The notes under the pieces were generated by a model. It was given only the letters and a program-made list of their open reading frames with translations, had not been told where the DNA came from and made no database searches. The position numbers were made by a program, and so were the translations under genes. Below, piece after piece: positions 27,418 through 38,970 of a DNA stretch of 64,000 nucleotides. Numbering within the stretch: the stretch's first letter is position 1; each line of letters begins with the position of its first letter. Source of the stretch: Lanius collurio (taxonomy: Eukaryota; Chordata; Aves; Passeriformes; Laniidae); contig JACBWW010000004.1 of NCBI GenBank assembly GCA_020086605.1, forward strand, positions 12,766,716 to 12,830,715, read 5' to 3'.

Positions 27418-28900
27418 TAGTGGGCTGCTCAGCCTCTCTTCCACCAGCACCACCAAGTCCTTCTTGTCAGGGCTGCTCTGAACTGTTCATCCCCAGCCTG
27501 TGTTGATACAAGGGGTTGCCCCAACCAGGCTGCAACACTGTAACTGGCCTTGTTAAACCTCATGAGATTCTCATAGTGTCATGTCTTGAGCTTCTCCAGC
27601 TCCCTCTGGATGACACCTCGTCCTTCAAGTGTGTCAACCACACACTCAGTTTGATGTCATCTGCAAATCTGCTGAGGCTTCACTTGATTCCTTTGTTTAT
27701 GCTATTAATGAAGTTATTAAATAACACAGGTCCTAGTATGAATCCCTGAGGGACACCACTTGTCACTGATGTCAGTTGGGACTGATCTGTTGACCACTAC
27801 CTTCTGGATGTGTCACAACTAATTTCTTATCCATTAAACAGTCCACCAATGGTATCCATCTTTTTCCAGCCTAGATAAGAAGGATGTTGTGTGACAAAGG
27901 CTTTACAGAATTCCAGATAAATAACACTGTAGCCTTCCCCTTGTCCACTGGTGGAGTCACCCCATCAGAAAAGGCCACTGGGTTGGTCAGGCAGGACTTG
28001 CCCTTGGTGAAACTGTGCTGGCTGTCCCAAATCACTTTCCTGTCCTTTATGTGCCTTAGCATAGCTCCCAAGAGGATCTGTTCCATGATCTTCTCTGAAC
28101 AGAGGTGATGCTGACAGGTCACTAGTACCTAGTACCTTCCTTTCTACTCTTTTTAAAGATGGGTATAATGTTTCCTTTTTTCCAGGCACCTGGGACTTCT
28201 TTTGACTGCCATGACTTTTCAAGTATCATGGAGAATAGCTTGGCAACTACATTGGCCAGTTCCCTCTGAGCTCTGGGATGGATCTCATCAGGTCCCACAG
28301 ACTTATGTACATTCAGGTTTTTCAGGTGATCATGAACCTGATCCTCAGCACCTAAGAAAACACACCATGCTTTGCTCCCCCAGTCTCCATCCTGCTGTCC
28401 ATCCACTTGAGAGGTGTGAAAAGAGAGGCTGTCACTGAAGACTCACCTCACCTCAGCCTTCTCCTCATGTGTTGTTACCAGTTTACCAGTGTTGTTTATC
28501 AGGGGGCTACACCTTGTTTGACCTTCCTTTTCTGGTTAACATACCAGTAGAAGCCCTCCTTGTGATTATTGGCATCCCTTGTGAGGTTCAGTTCCAGCTT
28601 TTCCTTGGCCTTCCTTACCCAATCCCTTTATTTCTATAGTCTTCCCAGGTTACCTGTCCTTGTTTCCCCTAGCTATGCATTTTTCTCTTTACTTGTAGTT
28701 TGACCAGCAGTTCCCTACTCACCCTCAGCTATACTAGTCTCTTGCCTTCCTTGTCCAGTATCTTGCTCCTGGGGATTGCCAAGCTGCCTTCCTGGAGGAA
28801 CACCCCATTATTCCTTTCAGATATTTCCCTGGTGTTTCCCTGTGGCTTCTGTAAGGACTCCCTGGCTCATCTCCATAAGACTGCAGATATGGTCCAGTGT
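27418..28900 (-). mobile_element. CR1 LINE fragment, reverse transcriptase region, frameshifted
   Basis: The minus strand encodes pieces of a CR1 reverse transcriptase in shifted frames. At 27871-28122 there are [34 protein letters not shown] and [15 protein letters not shown]; at 28122-28406 there are HLKNLNVHKSVGPDEIHPRA, LEKSWQSKEVPGAWKKGN and IIPIFKKSRK. The catalytic FADD box can still be read at 27656-27667. Stops and frameshifts separate the pieces, so the element is dead. The C-terminal part and the 3' octamer tail are missing at the 27418 end. CR1 is the dominant LINE of birds and usually 5'-truncated; this copy is unusual in keeping RT while lacking its 3' end. It lies antisense within intron 1. 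Confidence 0.93.
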
Positions 28901-29530
28901 GGCTAGCACAGCTCAGAGTCACTGCAAGGACCACTCACTAGCACCCTGTCCCTCTATCTATTTTCATATTTTCTCACATCTTGCCAGGGGCAACCCTGAT
29001 ACTGCCCCTCTACCCCCTCACATCTAGTTCAAAGCCCTGCCAGTGAGTGCCACTAGTTCCTGAGCAAAGACTCTCTACCACTGCTGGGAAAGGAGAAGCC
29101 TGTCAGATGCCAGCATGCCTGGTGCTGTGTAGAACCATTCCATTGTCAAAACCCCCAAAATTCTGATGATGACACCAGCTGTGTAGCCATAGACTCAGTT
29201 TGTCCATTCCTTCCCATGTTGCCACCCTCCACTGTAACTATAGAGGAGAACATAACCCATACCCCGGCTTCCCTTACCAAATATCCGAAGGCCCTGATGT
29301 CCTTTTTGACCACCTTCGGACTGTGTGCTGCCATTTCCTCTGCTCCTTATGTGGCACATCGGGAATGGACTGCAGTCTGAGGGCTGTGCCAGCCTGGGAA
29401 GTGTTTTGGTGATGTCCGTGACCCCGTCCCCAGGATGCAGTAGCCCCTGCCGTGGGCTGGGCCTGGTCAGCGCGCTGGGCCCTCTGCTCCCTGCAGGAGA
29501 AAATTGCCTACAACTTTAACCAGTTCAGCT
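28901..29530 (-). mobile_element. Possible 5' portion of the same CR1 element
   Basis: Directly upstream of the CR1 RT fragment on the same strand lies a GC-richer stretch (29335-29530). It is followed by an ATG and 62 open codons (29334-29146, starting MAAHSPKVVKKD). The order GC-rich leader, then short ORF, then RT would suit a CR1 with an internal deletion. This is inferred from position and composition; I do not recognise the peptide with certainty. It could instead be an unrelated repeat. Confidence 0.4.
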
Positions 29531-32500
29531 TTACCCCGTCATCTCGATGGGGAGTGAGCGTACTGCTTCCTTAATTCTCATCAGTATTAGCAGAAACCTG
29601 AGTAATTTAAGCTTCTCACACATCAGTGGGAGCCCTGTTTGTGCTGTTCACCTGCACAAGCACAGGTAATGTTGTGGTGTCAGATGTGAACAACTGTATA
29701 GATCCTAACATTGCAATTTCACTTGTGACATTAATGTCTTCAGTTGCTTCATTTTGGAGCAAAAAATCCAAACAATCAGGAATTTACCTATCTTTGCTCT
29801 CTGGCATCCTTGTACTGGGATAATGCCTGTTTTGAAACACTAGAATGTTCCTTTGAGGGTTCCTGTACCTACGAGATTAGCTGTCAGCTAATGTAGTGCA
29901 TACATGTGAATGGATATCTATCATTGCTTTTACTGAGGCAGATTAAGTCTTCTTTGATATGATTAAACAAACACATATGGATGAAATTCTGTTTGGGGAA
30001 AAAGCCTGTTATGACAGCAGCTTGTTTTGAAAAAACATGAACAAATGAAGTAGAGATTGTTCTGCATTTATTGTAAACATGTCCTCTTCTCTTTTCCTCT
30101 ATGTTTGTCCTAAACTATGGTCTAAACCATCTCTACAAATGCAAGAATTTATGTAGTCCTTTATTTTTTTAAACTGCATACCTCTGCACATTGTTGAATT
30201 GCCAATGTAGTCCATCCTTCAATTTTAGTAAAACTACTTGTTGAACTTCTGGAGGTTTATGTGGCGCTTGTTTTCAGACATGGACTCTTCCAGGGCACTT
30301 GTACAAGAAAAAATAAGCACTAATTTCACTTTATGCAGTTGATGAAACCATGGTTTAAAGGCAAATGGCAGCCCTTATGTGAGAGTAGAGTTTCACAGAG
30401 ATAGTGTTATAATTAGAAATCAGGATTTCTGACTTCTTACCACGTGCTTAAGTCACTAACCCCACTGTCTTGTTGCAAATAGTGGCATAGCTCCTAGATG
30501 GAATATCTACACTGTTCGTCCAATACCTAACTCCTGCTTAAAATCTCTGCAGTATTGACTGCGGTTGTGCCTTGTGCATCAGCTTTGTAAGAAGACCATT
30601 TCTGTTATACATCAGTTGCTTAAGTAGCTGCTTTAGGACAGTCTTTCTGTGAATTTATTTATATAATGTAAAATACTTTAGGATCAACAGTTCTGCTTTC
30701 ACTTAGGGTAGCTATTACTAATAGCAGAAAATGAAAACCTAAGACTTTTTTTTTCTCTTATTTTTAGAGATAAGCAAGCTGAGCACAGTAATCCACTAAA
30801 TTGTTTAAGTGACAAAATATTTATAAGAATGTTTTATGTTCTCTAGCATGAATTTTCCATCTTGTTCTTAGGTCAGTACAACACCTTTTCTGTAGAAGAC
30901 AGAATCAAACAGGCCATGTAATGTACTGTACTCTACATGTACTGTAATGCTGTTACTAACACTTTGCCAGAAACATTATTTGAATAAGAAATAACATTTA
31001 TGCTAGCAGAGAGGAAAAGAAAACCCACAAATGCTTTTTAATGATACTAGCTCTTAACTTCCATCTTAATTTACCATTTGTGGCATATCAAAGGCAGGCA
31101 TTGCTTTCCACTGAGAGACTTACCTAGTATACACTGGACTACACCAGTTGTGCTAAGGTCGATACCTGTTTCAAGCAATTGTAGCATTCTTTCATGTGAA
31201 TTCTGCTTTCTTCTTACCATGTGAGCCTTGGATCCTGATGCTGAGTAATCTCAAGTGTGAAAATTTAGCCCTCAGGCCTTCAGATTTTGTGTTGGTTCAC
31301 AATATACACAGTAGTTATGGGCTCTAACTAATGCAAATGGATTGAATTCCATGGAATCTATGTAAGCTATGTTACACTGAGTTACATCAGCTGAGCCACT
31401 TCTGTGACTACTTAAATTTAGTTCAGTAAAATGTTGTGACTCAGGTTTGAGATACTTGGCTATAGAGAAAGGGAAATTCTAACTGCTTTGTACAACTTCA
31501 GTATTTTATGTTTCTTCTGCATACTTTTCTGATGTTTCCTGCTGAAACTCACTGCGTTTATTACAATAATAGTTTCAGGAGACTTAGAGAATAAATATAC
31601 TGATATCTTACAAAAAATGTGACTGCTTTCTAATACTGTCACTCTTCTTCCTATTGTCACTTAAAAGTTCTTAATATTCACATGAAATATATCTGGAGGT
31701 AAGAGAAAATATCATTTTATGTTTGATGTCACTCCATCTTGGCTAATAACTGTTGGGAGCCATAATGAACTCTTGATGGTGTAACTGAGCAGCTGTGCCA
31801 CAGGGTGTTACAGAACTGAGATACACAAAAAAGGAATGAACCACAAAGGCTTTTGCTCTGATCCCTGATCCTTTATAATCTATTTGGTATCTGGAACCTC
31901 TAAATCATATATGAAGCAAAATATTAACTGTAAGTGTAAAGTGACTATAGATTTCTTCAGTTTATTGATTATCAAGTAAACTGGAAGATCCTTGCAATGC
32001 TTCAGAGTTGTATTACTTGTAGGAAAATGTGACTGTAGTAAATGCCTGAGATCTGAAATTATTCGGTATCGTAAAATGGTTTCTGTTGGGGAGTAGTTGC
32101 AGCCCCTTTCATATTCAAAGTATAATCATGTTGTATGTTGAAATTGTAGACACTGGGGTTACAATGCCACTCTGATGTCTTTCTGCGTGAATTTCTAAGC
32201 AAAACAGCAAAGACACATTGTGAATATGTTCAGAGAATGTGCCTAAAGTCGCTGTATTTTAACTGTAATGTGATTTAGGTGTGATATGCAATAAATTAAT
32301 CTGGTTTCAAAGAAGTCACAGACCAGTGGCAGCTGTACCATGGTAAGATTACACAGGAATTTTGTTTAAAACAAATCATTTTCAAATCCTACATGTGGTT
32401 ATACCAGTGGATGCTGAGGAACCCAGCCTCATCCTGCCATTGGTAACTCTAGCAACAGAGAGTGGGGGATTGTGATGATGAGACACCTGAATTATTTGGA

Positions 32501-33278
32501 GGTGACCCAGATTTGACCCACACTTGACATAGTGGGCAGGCTTTCAAGTCCAGCTGGAGGTCAGGACTTGTTAGGTCTGATGTATTGCTAAGGTCATCTG
32601 GGTTATACCGTGTCTCAGTCCCAAGGTGAGGGCATGTGCTTGGCATGTAACTTTGACCGCAGACATCTCATATACTCTGGCTGACACATGATTTATGCTA
32701 AAATTTGTGAAGCTTCTAGGCTTTAAGAACGCTTTCACAAGTGATGGTTTTGTGAATCCAGTTAAATAGTATGGACCAGTTTATGTTAGTGAGCCAAACA
32801 GCACTGTGGTTTGCAAAGCACTTCCTGTTTCTGTCAATACCACATGAGGTAGTGATCAGTGTAAATTAACAGTTCAATTTCTTAGCACTGCTAATACTAT
32901 TAGTATTATGATTTAAGGATGTAAATCACTACCAGGGTCTTTCACCAAACACCACCATGTGTAATTTATATCCTATCTAGTCAAAATTTTCATGTTCATT
33001 TTTCATAAATGGTTTTCTGCATATTTGTGAAATTTTTGCATATGTAACTGGCCTGTCAAGTTTTAAAGGTAATGGGAAAAGCAAACCCTTGAGGTGTCCA
33101 TTGTGTATGGATGGACAAAGCAGACATGGAACCTTCCAGATGAGAAGAATCATGTCTCTGTGAAGAACATGATTTATGTGAAAGTCTTGAAAATGTTATG
33201 TAGGAAAGTTTTTATGAAAATCAAGGTCATACCCTAGGAAATTTGATTTTGAAAAAGATTTTTTACTTTGTATTTCAG
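29531..33278 (+). other. KCNK10: KCNK10 intron 1, 3' part
   Basis: AT-rich intronic DNA between the CR1 element and exon 2, with no recognisable gene or repeat. It ends in the TATTTCAG acceptor of exon 2. Confidence 0.7.
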
Positions 33279-33607
33279 TGGCTGTTCCCTCACCAGTGCC
33301 AGCTCGTGAGCCTGAGCCCAAAACTAACGGGCATCACCCATCTCCACAACACTCCGTTTCCCCACGAGCCACTGTTGTTGCTGCCATGGAAGCCCCTTCT
33401 CAAGGCCGGCAGAAAGTCATGAACTGGAGAACAGTGGTGGCCATCTTTATCGTGGTGGTAGTTTACCTGGTGGCGGGAGGACTCGTCTTCCGTGCCCTGG
33501 AGCAGCCCTTCGAAAGCAGGCAGAAGAACACGATCGCGTCAGAGAAGGCTGACTTTCTTCGGGAGCACGTCTGTGTAACTGAGCTAGAGCTGGAGACACT
33601 GATTCAG
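33279..33607 (+). CDS. KCNK10: KCNK10 coding exon 2 (N-terminus, M1, start of cap)
   Basis: The exon follows a TATTTCAG acceptor and ends at CAG before GTAGGC, phase 0. It covers residues 18-127: a Pro/Ser-rich cytoplasmic stretch ([14 protein letters not shown]...), then NWRTVVAIF leading into a very hydrophobic M1 (about 69-89, [16 protein letters not shown]), then FRALEQPFE and the first cap helix. Cys116 (HVCV) is at the position of the conserved K2P cap cysteine that links the two subunits. Two in-frame methionines, Met54 (33386) and Met65 (33419), correspond to the alternative start sites described for TREK-2. The N-terminal Pro/Ser part differs most from mammals, as expected for a disordered region; M1 and the cap are strongly conserved. 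If intron 2 were retained, the frame would stay open for 60 more codons, to 33787. Confidence 0.97.
33380..33389 (+). promoter_or_regulatory. KCNK10: Strong internal start context at Met54 (alternative translation start)
   Basis: The sequence GCTGCCATGG around the ATG at 33386-33388 is close to an optimal Kozak context, with G at -3 and G at +4. The exon 1 start has A at +4 and a less favourable context. TREK-2 and TREK-1 are known to make N-terminally shortened channels by leaky scanning to internal methionines, with changed conductance. A second internal ATG at 33419 (Met65) has G at -3 but A at +4. Confidence 0.6.
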
Positions 33608-34938
33608 GTAGGCCATGTGAAGAAGACTAGGAGAACCAGCTTGGTGGTTTATTGGCCAGCTGAGTTGGTGGGGAACAAAAATTTGCAAGACATTTGCCAT
33701 CATCTCTACAAATTTTCAAGAGGTGTTAAGTTCTTAATTCTTTTTTCAAAATTAAACACGTCAACCAGGAGGGCGCACAGAATGTGATAGGTGGGATTTT
33801 TGAAATAAATATTCAGCCAATAATTCTGAACTTACTGGTATATTAACTAGTTTACTGTTGTAATTTTTAAATAAGTGAAAGAGGATGAGGCATACAAATC
33901 AAAATAGAAAGTAGTTGTCATTTAAAAGCTTTGGAATTTTTAGTCTGATCTAGTATGCAAAGTTTTAGAATCAATTTTGAAGGAAATGATTATCAAGTAT
34001 GCAAGGATGAATGGAAAATGTAATAACATGCAAGAAAGGTCTGTAAAGGATATATGTCTCTCTCATTGATTAAAACTCTAGGCAAGGAAAATATTATGGA
34101 TCTTACAGGACTTCAGTAGAGTATCTTCTGGGATTTCGAGTAGAAGCCTATTAGGTAGCCTGGGGAAAACAAAGATTAGATAAGAAATGTGACATACCTA
34201 AGGAATATATTCAAGCTTCAGCCTCATATTTCAGATCTAAATTTGTGTCAGCCTTCCAAGAGCACAGTGTTTCCCTTTGGGGTGTTGCACCAGAGCTCTA
34301 TTGTTGATTTCAGGCTGTTTGAAAGAACACAGAGCTATCCCCTGAATTCTTGGGACAACCTACTCAGCTGTGTTAAAAAACCCTTTCTGTAAGTGAATCA
34401 AATCTATGAGTTTATTTCTTTTAATAGGTTGTTCCAATATCTCGTTGATGTGATAGAAAAGGCCTTCTCCTACTTTCAGCCTAAACTTCTTTGCAAATAG
34501 ATGTGGTCTCTCCCTGCTTGTGCTCTGTATTTATGGAAGGCAGGTCATTGGTTCTTAGTCAAAAATGGTGTAGCTGTACCTGTACCTTTGGGCAGCCTGG
34601 TGCTATAGCTAAGAAGCCAAATTTGCTTTAGCAGGAAGTGGTATTGCACTGATGTGACTACACAGGTTTTGGATCAGGGGTGGCTTGGATCACATCCTTG
34701 ATCTGTCTGCAAAAGGCAGGTGAACTTGTTAGGTCGGCAGGGTTGAGGGATGTTGGTTCAGATGTGTTTCTCTTGGCAATGTTGCAGAGATCTGTATTTC
34801 CCTCTACTCCTTAGAAATAATGATTAAAGGATATTTTGAAAACACTAAGAGCAAGAAACTTTTATTCCCTTGGTGGGATTTTTACCAGTAAAAGAGATGC
34901 AAAATGCATTGTTTCCAAGCAGAAAGCAGAATACATAT

Positions 34939-35002
34939 AAGGTACTGTTGTAATGAGGGAATTTATATATGTTGTAAGGATTCCCTCATTACAACAAGGT
35001 AC
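34939..35002 (+). repeat. Perfect 16-bp inverted repeat inside 7-bp direct repeats
   Basis: The arms GTTGTAATGAGGGAAT (34947-34962) and its exact reverse complement (34980-34995) are separated by a 17-base loop. AAGGTAC occurs on both sides (34939-34945 and 34996-35002). The layout resembles a very small insertion with a target duplication, or a snap-back replication copy. Confidence 0.9.
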
Positions 35003-38000
35003 AACAAGCAAAGCACCTCAGCAGATTGTGGGGTTCTGCATACCAGCTGCAGTAGTAAGATTTCTTATTCTCTAGCTTAAGCTATGTACCAATGCTGATT
35101 CTTCATTTTATGCAATATTTTACCCTCTTTCACTTCAGAAATGGTGACACTAAAATAAAGAACAGACATTCTGTGTCATTAGCAGACAGATATTCTGGAC
35201 AAATCTTATCATTTTCTGAAGTTTCAGTATGTCCTCAGGCATTACAAAATACAATGACTGGAAGTCATTGTGCAAAATTTTGCAAATTAAAATGGGTTTA
35301 GCAGCTTAGGATGTCAATGTCTTAGGACCAAGTGATGTGAAATATTGAAACAGATTTGTCAATAAAAAAGTTTCTTTGGATTCTTCTGTATGTCTGGGGG
35401 TGAAATTGGCTCCAGGGATGGTGTTGGGTATGCTGATACAGAAAACTCTGATTGCACAGAAGAACAGTAAACGAACTTGCTTGAAGGTAATATCAGGGAG
35501 TTAATGTTGTTCTTTCACGACTTCATGTTGACTACCTCAGAAGTGACATCCCCCTGGCTGGCACAATGTGTTTCTGCATTGCACCAAATGCTGCATCTGC
35601 CTTTACAGCTGTGAGTTCAGACTGATGTGGCAATCTCCATGGGTTCTGCCTGCTGCGCTGTGTGCAGTCTACTACTAAGGGAAATATTAATAATTAATAT
35701 TACTTGACTACCTGAAAGTCCTTAGATTAACACAGATCATACTCTGCAGAATGACTGTGTTGATTCACCTCTGTGCTTTGGAGAATATGGAAAAATACAA
35801 AAAGGAAAACCTTAGAACTAACTTTTATTATTTTACCATGGGGATGGCTCTGGAGCAATCTTTTAAGAAGACCAAAGGATTATTATGCTCCTTGCAAAGA
35901 CCAATGATGGCTAAATGTATACCTTTTCCTAAAGTTCAATCTTTCAAAGGATTCTGCTTTGGAAAACCTGTAAGGAAGATTTATAGCATTGCATGAGGAA
36001 GCCCTTAAAATTTAGTGGGGATGAGATATCTTTTCCATCTTTATTTTCAAAAACCCATTGCAAATATTAGCACTGGTAGCACAAATGTGAAGGTGAGTCC
36101 AGACTTGGGAGCTCAGTCATAGACTTCAGAAGAAACAAAATACGTTGCAAATTCTTAGGAAGATTCAAAGTATTTAAAATTTTTATTTGGATTTTGGTTC
36201 AGGTCTGTCTGGTACTGACACAATGACAGGTAATTTTTCCATAACAATGTCAAATGTTTCACAGTGCAGTCAAAATTTTCTAAAGCCACCTGAAGTGGAA
36301 ATTTGTCAAATTTTTAAAATCCATATCTGCATCTGAAGATATTTGTTGTAGTGAAGCCAGTACACTGTTTAAGGCTGGAGGTGATCTAGAGCTTGGCAAA
36401 ATGGTGAATACCAGATTAAGAAAATGACAACATTGTGTGTTCTATCTCAATGCTACTGAGTTTTCAGAGTTAAAGAAAAATGAAAGCCCGAACATGCTAA
36501 AAGACAATGAAACTTCAGGTGCTTCTAGTACATTTAGCTGCACTGTACGTATTAGATAGACTCTAGCAGGACTCAAGTTACTGGACATAGAGTTGAAAAG
36601 AAAAATAACATTGGTAGATATATCTGCTAACATACCACAAACCTTTTGCTTTTATTTGTTATAAAATAATCTTCCTAGTAGCTGGCATCAAAACCAAGTC
36701 ATCCTGCCTTTGTAGTAGTGCACACAGAGAGTGTGTTATGGGTAGGTTATGCTTCTCAGAAAGATCAGATTTTATCTACCATTAGGAGAGACAGGAAGAC
36801 CATCTTTGTGTTTTCGCAGAGTAATTCCTATGGACTGATTAGGGCATTCATAGTCTGTTTCTATATATCCTGTGCACTGTATATGAGTAAAAGCTTCCCT
36901 AATGAGCCCTGCTTTCTTAATGAACCCTGCAAAATTATGCAAGATGGAGTAGCTTGCTACTTAAGAAGTTACTTAGGTTATTGTCAGGCTGCTTTCTTCT
37001 TCCTTGTCCATCAGGGTTTAATTAAGGAATGTGAGTGATTATAGCATATAAAAAAAAAATCACCCACCTGGTAACTAAGTCACATTATCAATGTCCACTA
37101 ATGACTACAGCATTAAAGCTAGACTGCAAGCTGAAAAGGAAGCAGAGCTGGAAATAAGCTAATCAGGCTTTACTGGCTAATTATGTTAGTAAGAATTCAT
37201 ATTTTGGATAGGCACTTTGGATTAGTGTTCTGAACCAGTTTTGCCCTGAAGGTAAGTAAGAAGGGGAACATTCTGCAGAGATGTTTCATTTTGCTGCTGC
37301 GTCCTTGGTTCATTAGTGTCGTAAGCCAGCTTATCTTTCCAGGCTGTTTCTATGTAAAATGAAAAGAATTTTCATGTGCTGGAAGAAATCTCTAGATAGA
37401 GCAGGAAAAAAGTAGTACTTTGATTTAACTATGGAGAAGACTTGCATGTTGCTGAAGACAAGAAAAGTCTGTTTGAATTGTGAAGAAAATCAGTGGTAAG
37501 TATCTGGTTTTTGAACCTTCTGTCTGTGCCTCTGGAGGTTATCTTGTCTCAACTTCCCATCTGCTTGTATATTTACTTTACCTTATCCCTCCTAAAAGGA
37601 AACGAAAAAAGGATTCAGTTGTCTTGGGTTGTGTCCTGGTTGGGGCAGGCACCCTGGTTTGTAACCAGTCCAGAGCTGTGTAGGAGACAGACTGAGTCTA
37701 GGATGCTGCCCAAATCTGCGGCTGTCCTATAGCTATGCTGCTTCCAGAACTAAGCTGACTTGTTTGCAGGGAGCTAAGCCTTTTGCACTTAGTTGTCTGC
37801 ACATATCTCTAGTTGAATGCTGTAGGTTGACCCTCAGACACAGTGCATACAGGACAATCAAATCACACTTAAGTGTAGGTAGGTAGCTCTCCCTGGCTAA
37901 AGTCCTTTATGGGATAGGCAGAAATATTTAAGGAATGGGCTTTGAAAGTTTTTTACTTTTGATTAAACCTTAAAGAAAATTGCTGGCCTTGGTCCTTAGA

Positions 38001-38689
38001 AAATGCTTTTGTGGAAAAGCGAATAAATGGGAATTTATAATGAGGATCCCTAATTACTTAGGGGTAGAAGGGGTAGTAAGAATAAGTAAAGAGGTAGGGA
38101 GTATAGAAAAATGTTATTAAAGAATTAGTTATTAAAAACTGCTTGCTAATGAAAAGCATCCCAATAATCCTAATAGAGAAACATTACAGCATGAAAGGTA
38201 ATTGAAGTAACTTTTTGTATGCTTGATAGGAATCTGCTTGGAAGAAGAATTGTAGAGGGAGATAATAACTATTGGATTAGTATGATCTGTGGAGAGGAAT
38301 TAATAGAACTAGGTTAAAAAATGACAAGAATTTTCTTCTGTCAATTTCATATCGTTGATAACACCTAGGGTAGGTACATCTTTGACTATCTCAGTACTCA
38401 AGAGGGATATTACACTTGGGCTTGAAAAAGATTTGTCATCTTCATTCTTGGGATCTTACTGGAGAAATTACAGAAACATGAACAATGAACTGGATGAAAA
38501 CTTTTCTTCACAGAGAAACCAGAAAAAGTCTGTTTTGTGCCTCTCTCTTCATCAGCTGCACTGGCTTCCAGCTATCTTGTTGCTTATGGGTGTTACTCTA
38601 GACTTTTTCTTGATATAATCATCTTATTTAGTTATCTAAAGTATGTAAGAATGTACCTCATACACTAGTGAAAACTGGCATATACTCAC

Positions 38690-38970
38690 TCACACCCCAG
38701 GGAGGATCAGATGTGTGACTATCCAGGCACAGAGAGGACCACCTACACCCCAGGGGACAGGAGCTGGCAGCTGTGGCCCCCACCAGTGCCAGCCAGGGAG
38801 GAGGGCAGGCTGCAGGCAGCCAGTGGCATTGCCTAGCCCAGACTATCCATTGCTTCCAGCTGACAAGTTGAGGCTGGGCTGGGGACTTCAGCCCACAGGT
38901 CAGGCCCCAGCTTGAGAGAGCCTGTGGCTGGGCAGGGCAGAGCTGGGGCAAGCTGGAGGCCAACACTTAT
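38690..38970. other. GC-rich patch in intron 2
   Basis: About 280 bases rich in CAGG, CTGG and GGCAG words, clearly more GC-rich than the intron around it but poor in CpG. A 102-codon frame is open on the - strand (38966-38658), with Trp-, Pro- and Leu-rich content typical of GC-rich chance frames. It may be a repeat remnant; no identity can be given. Confidence 0.4.
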
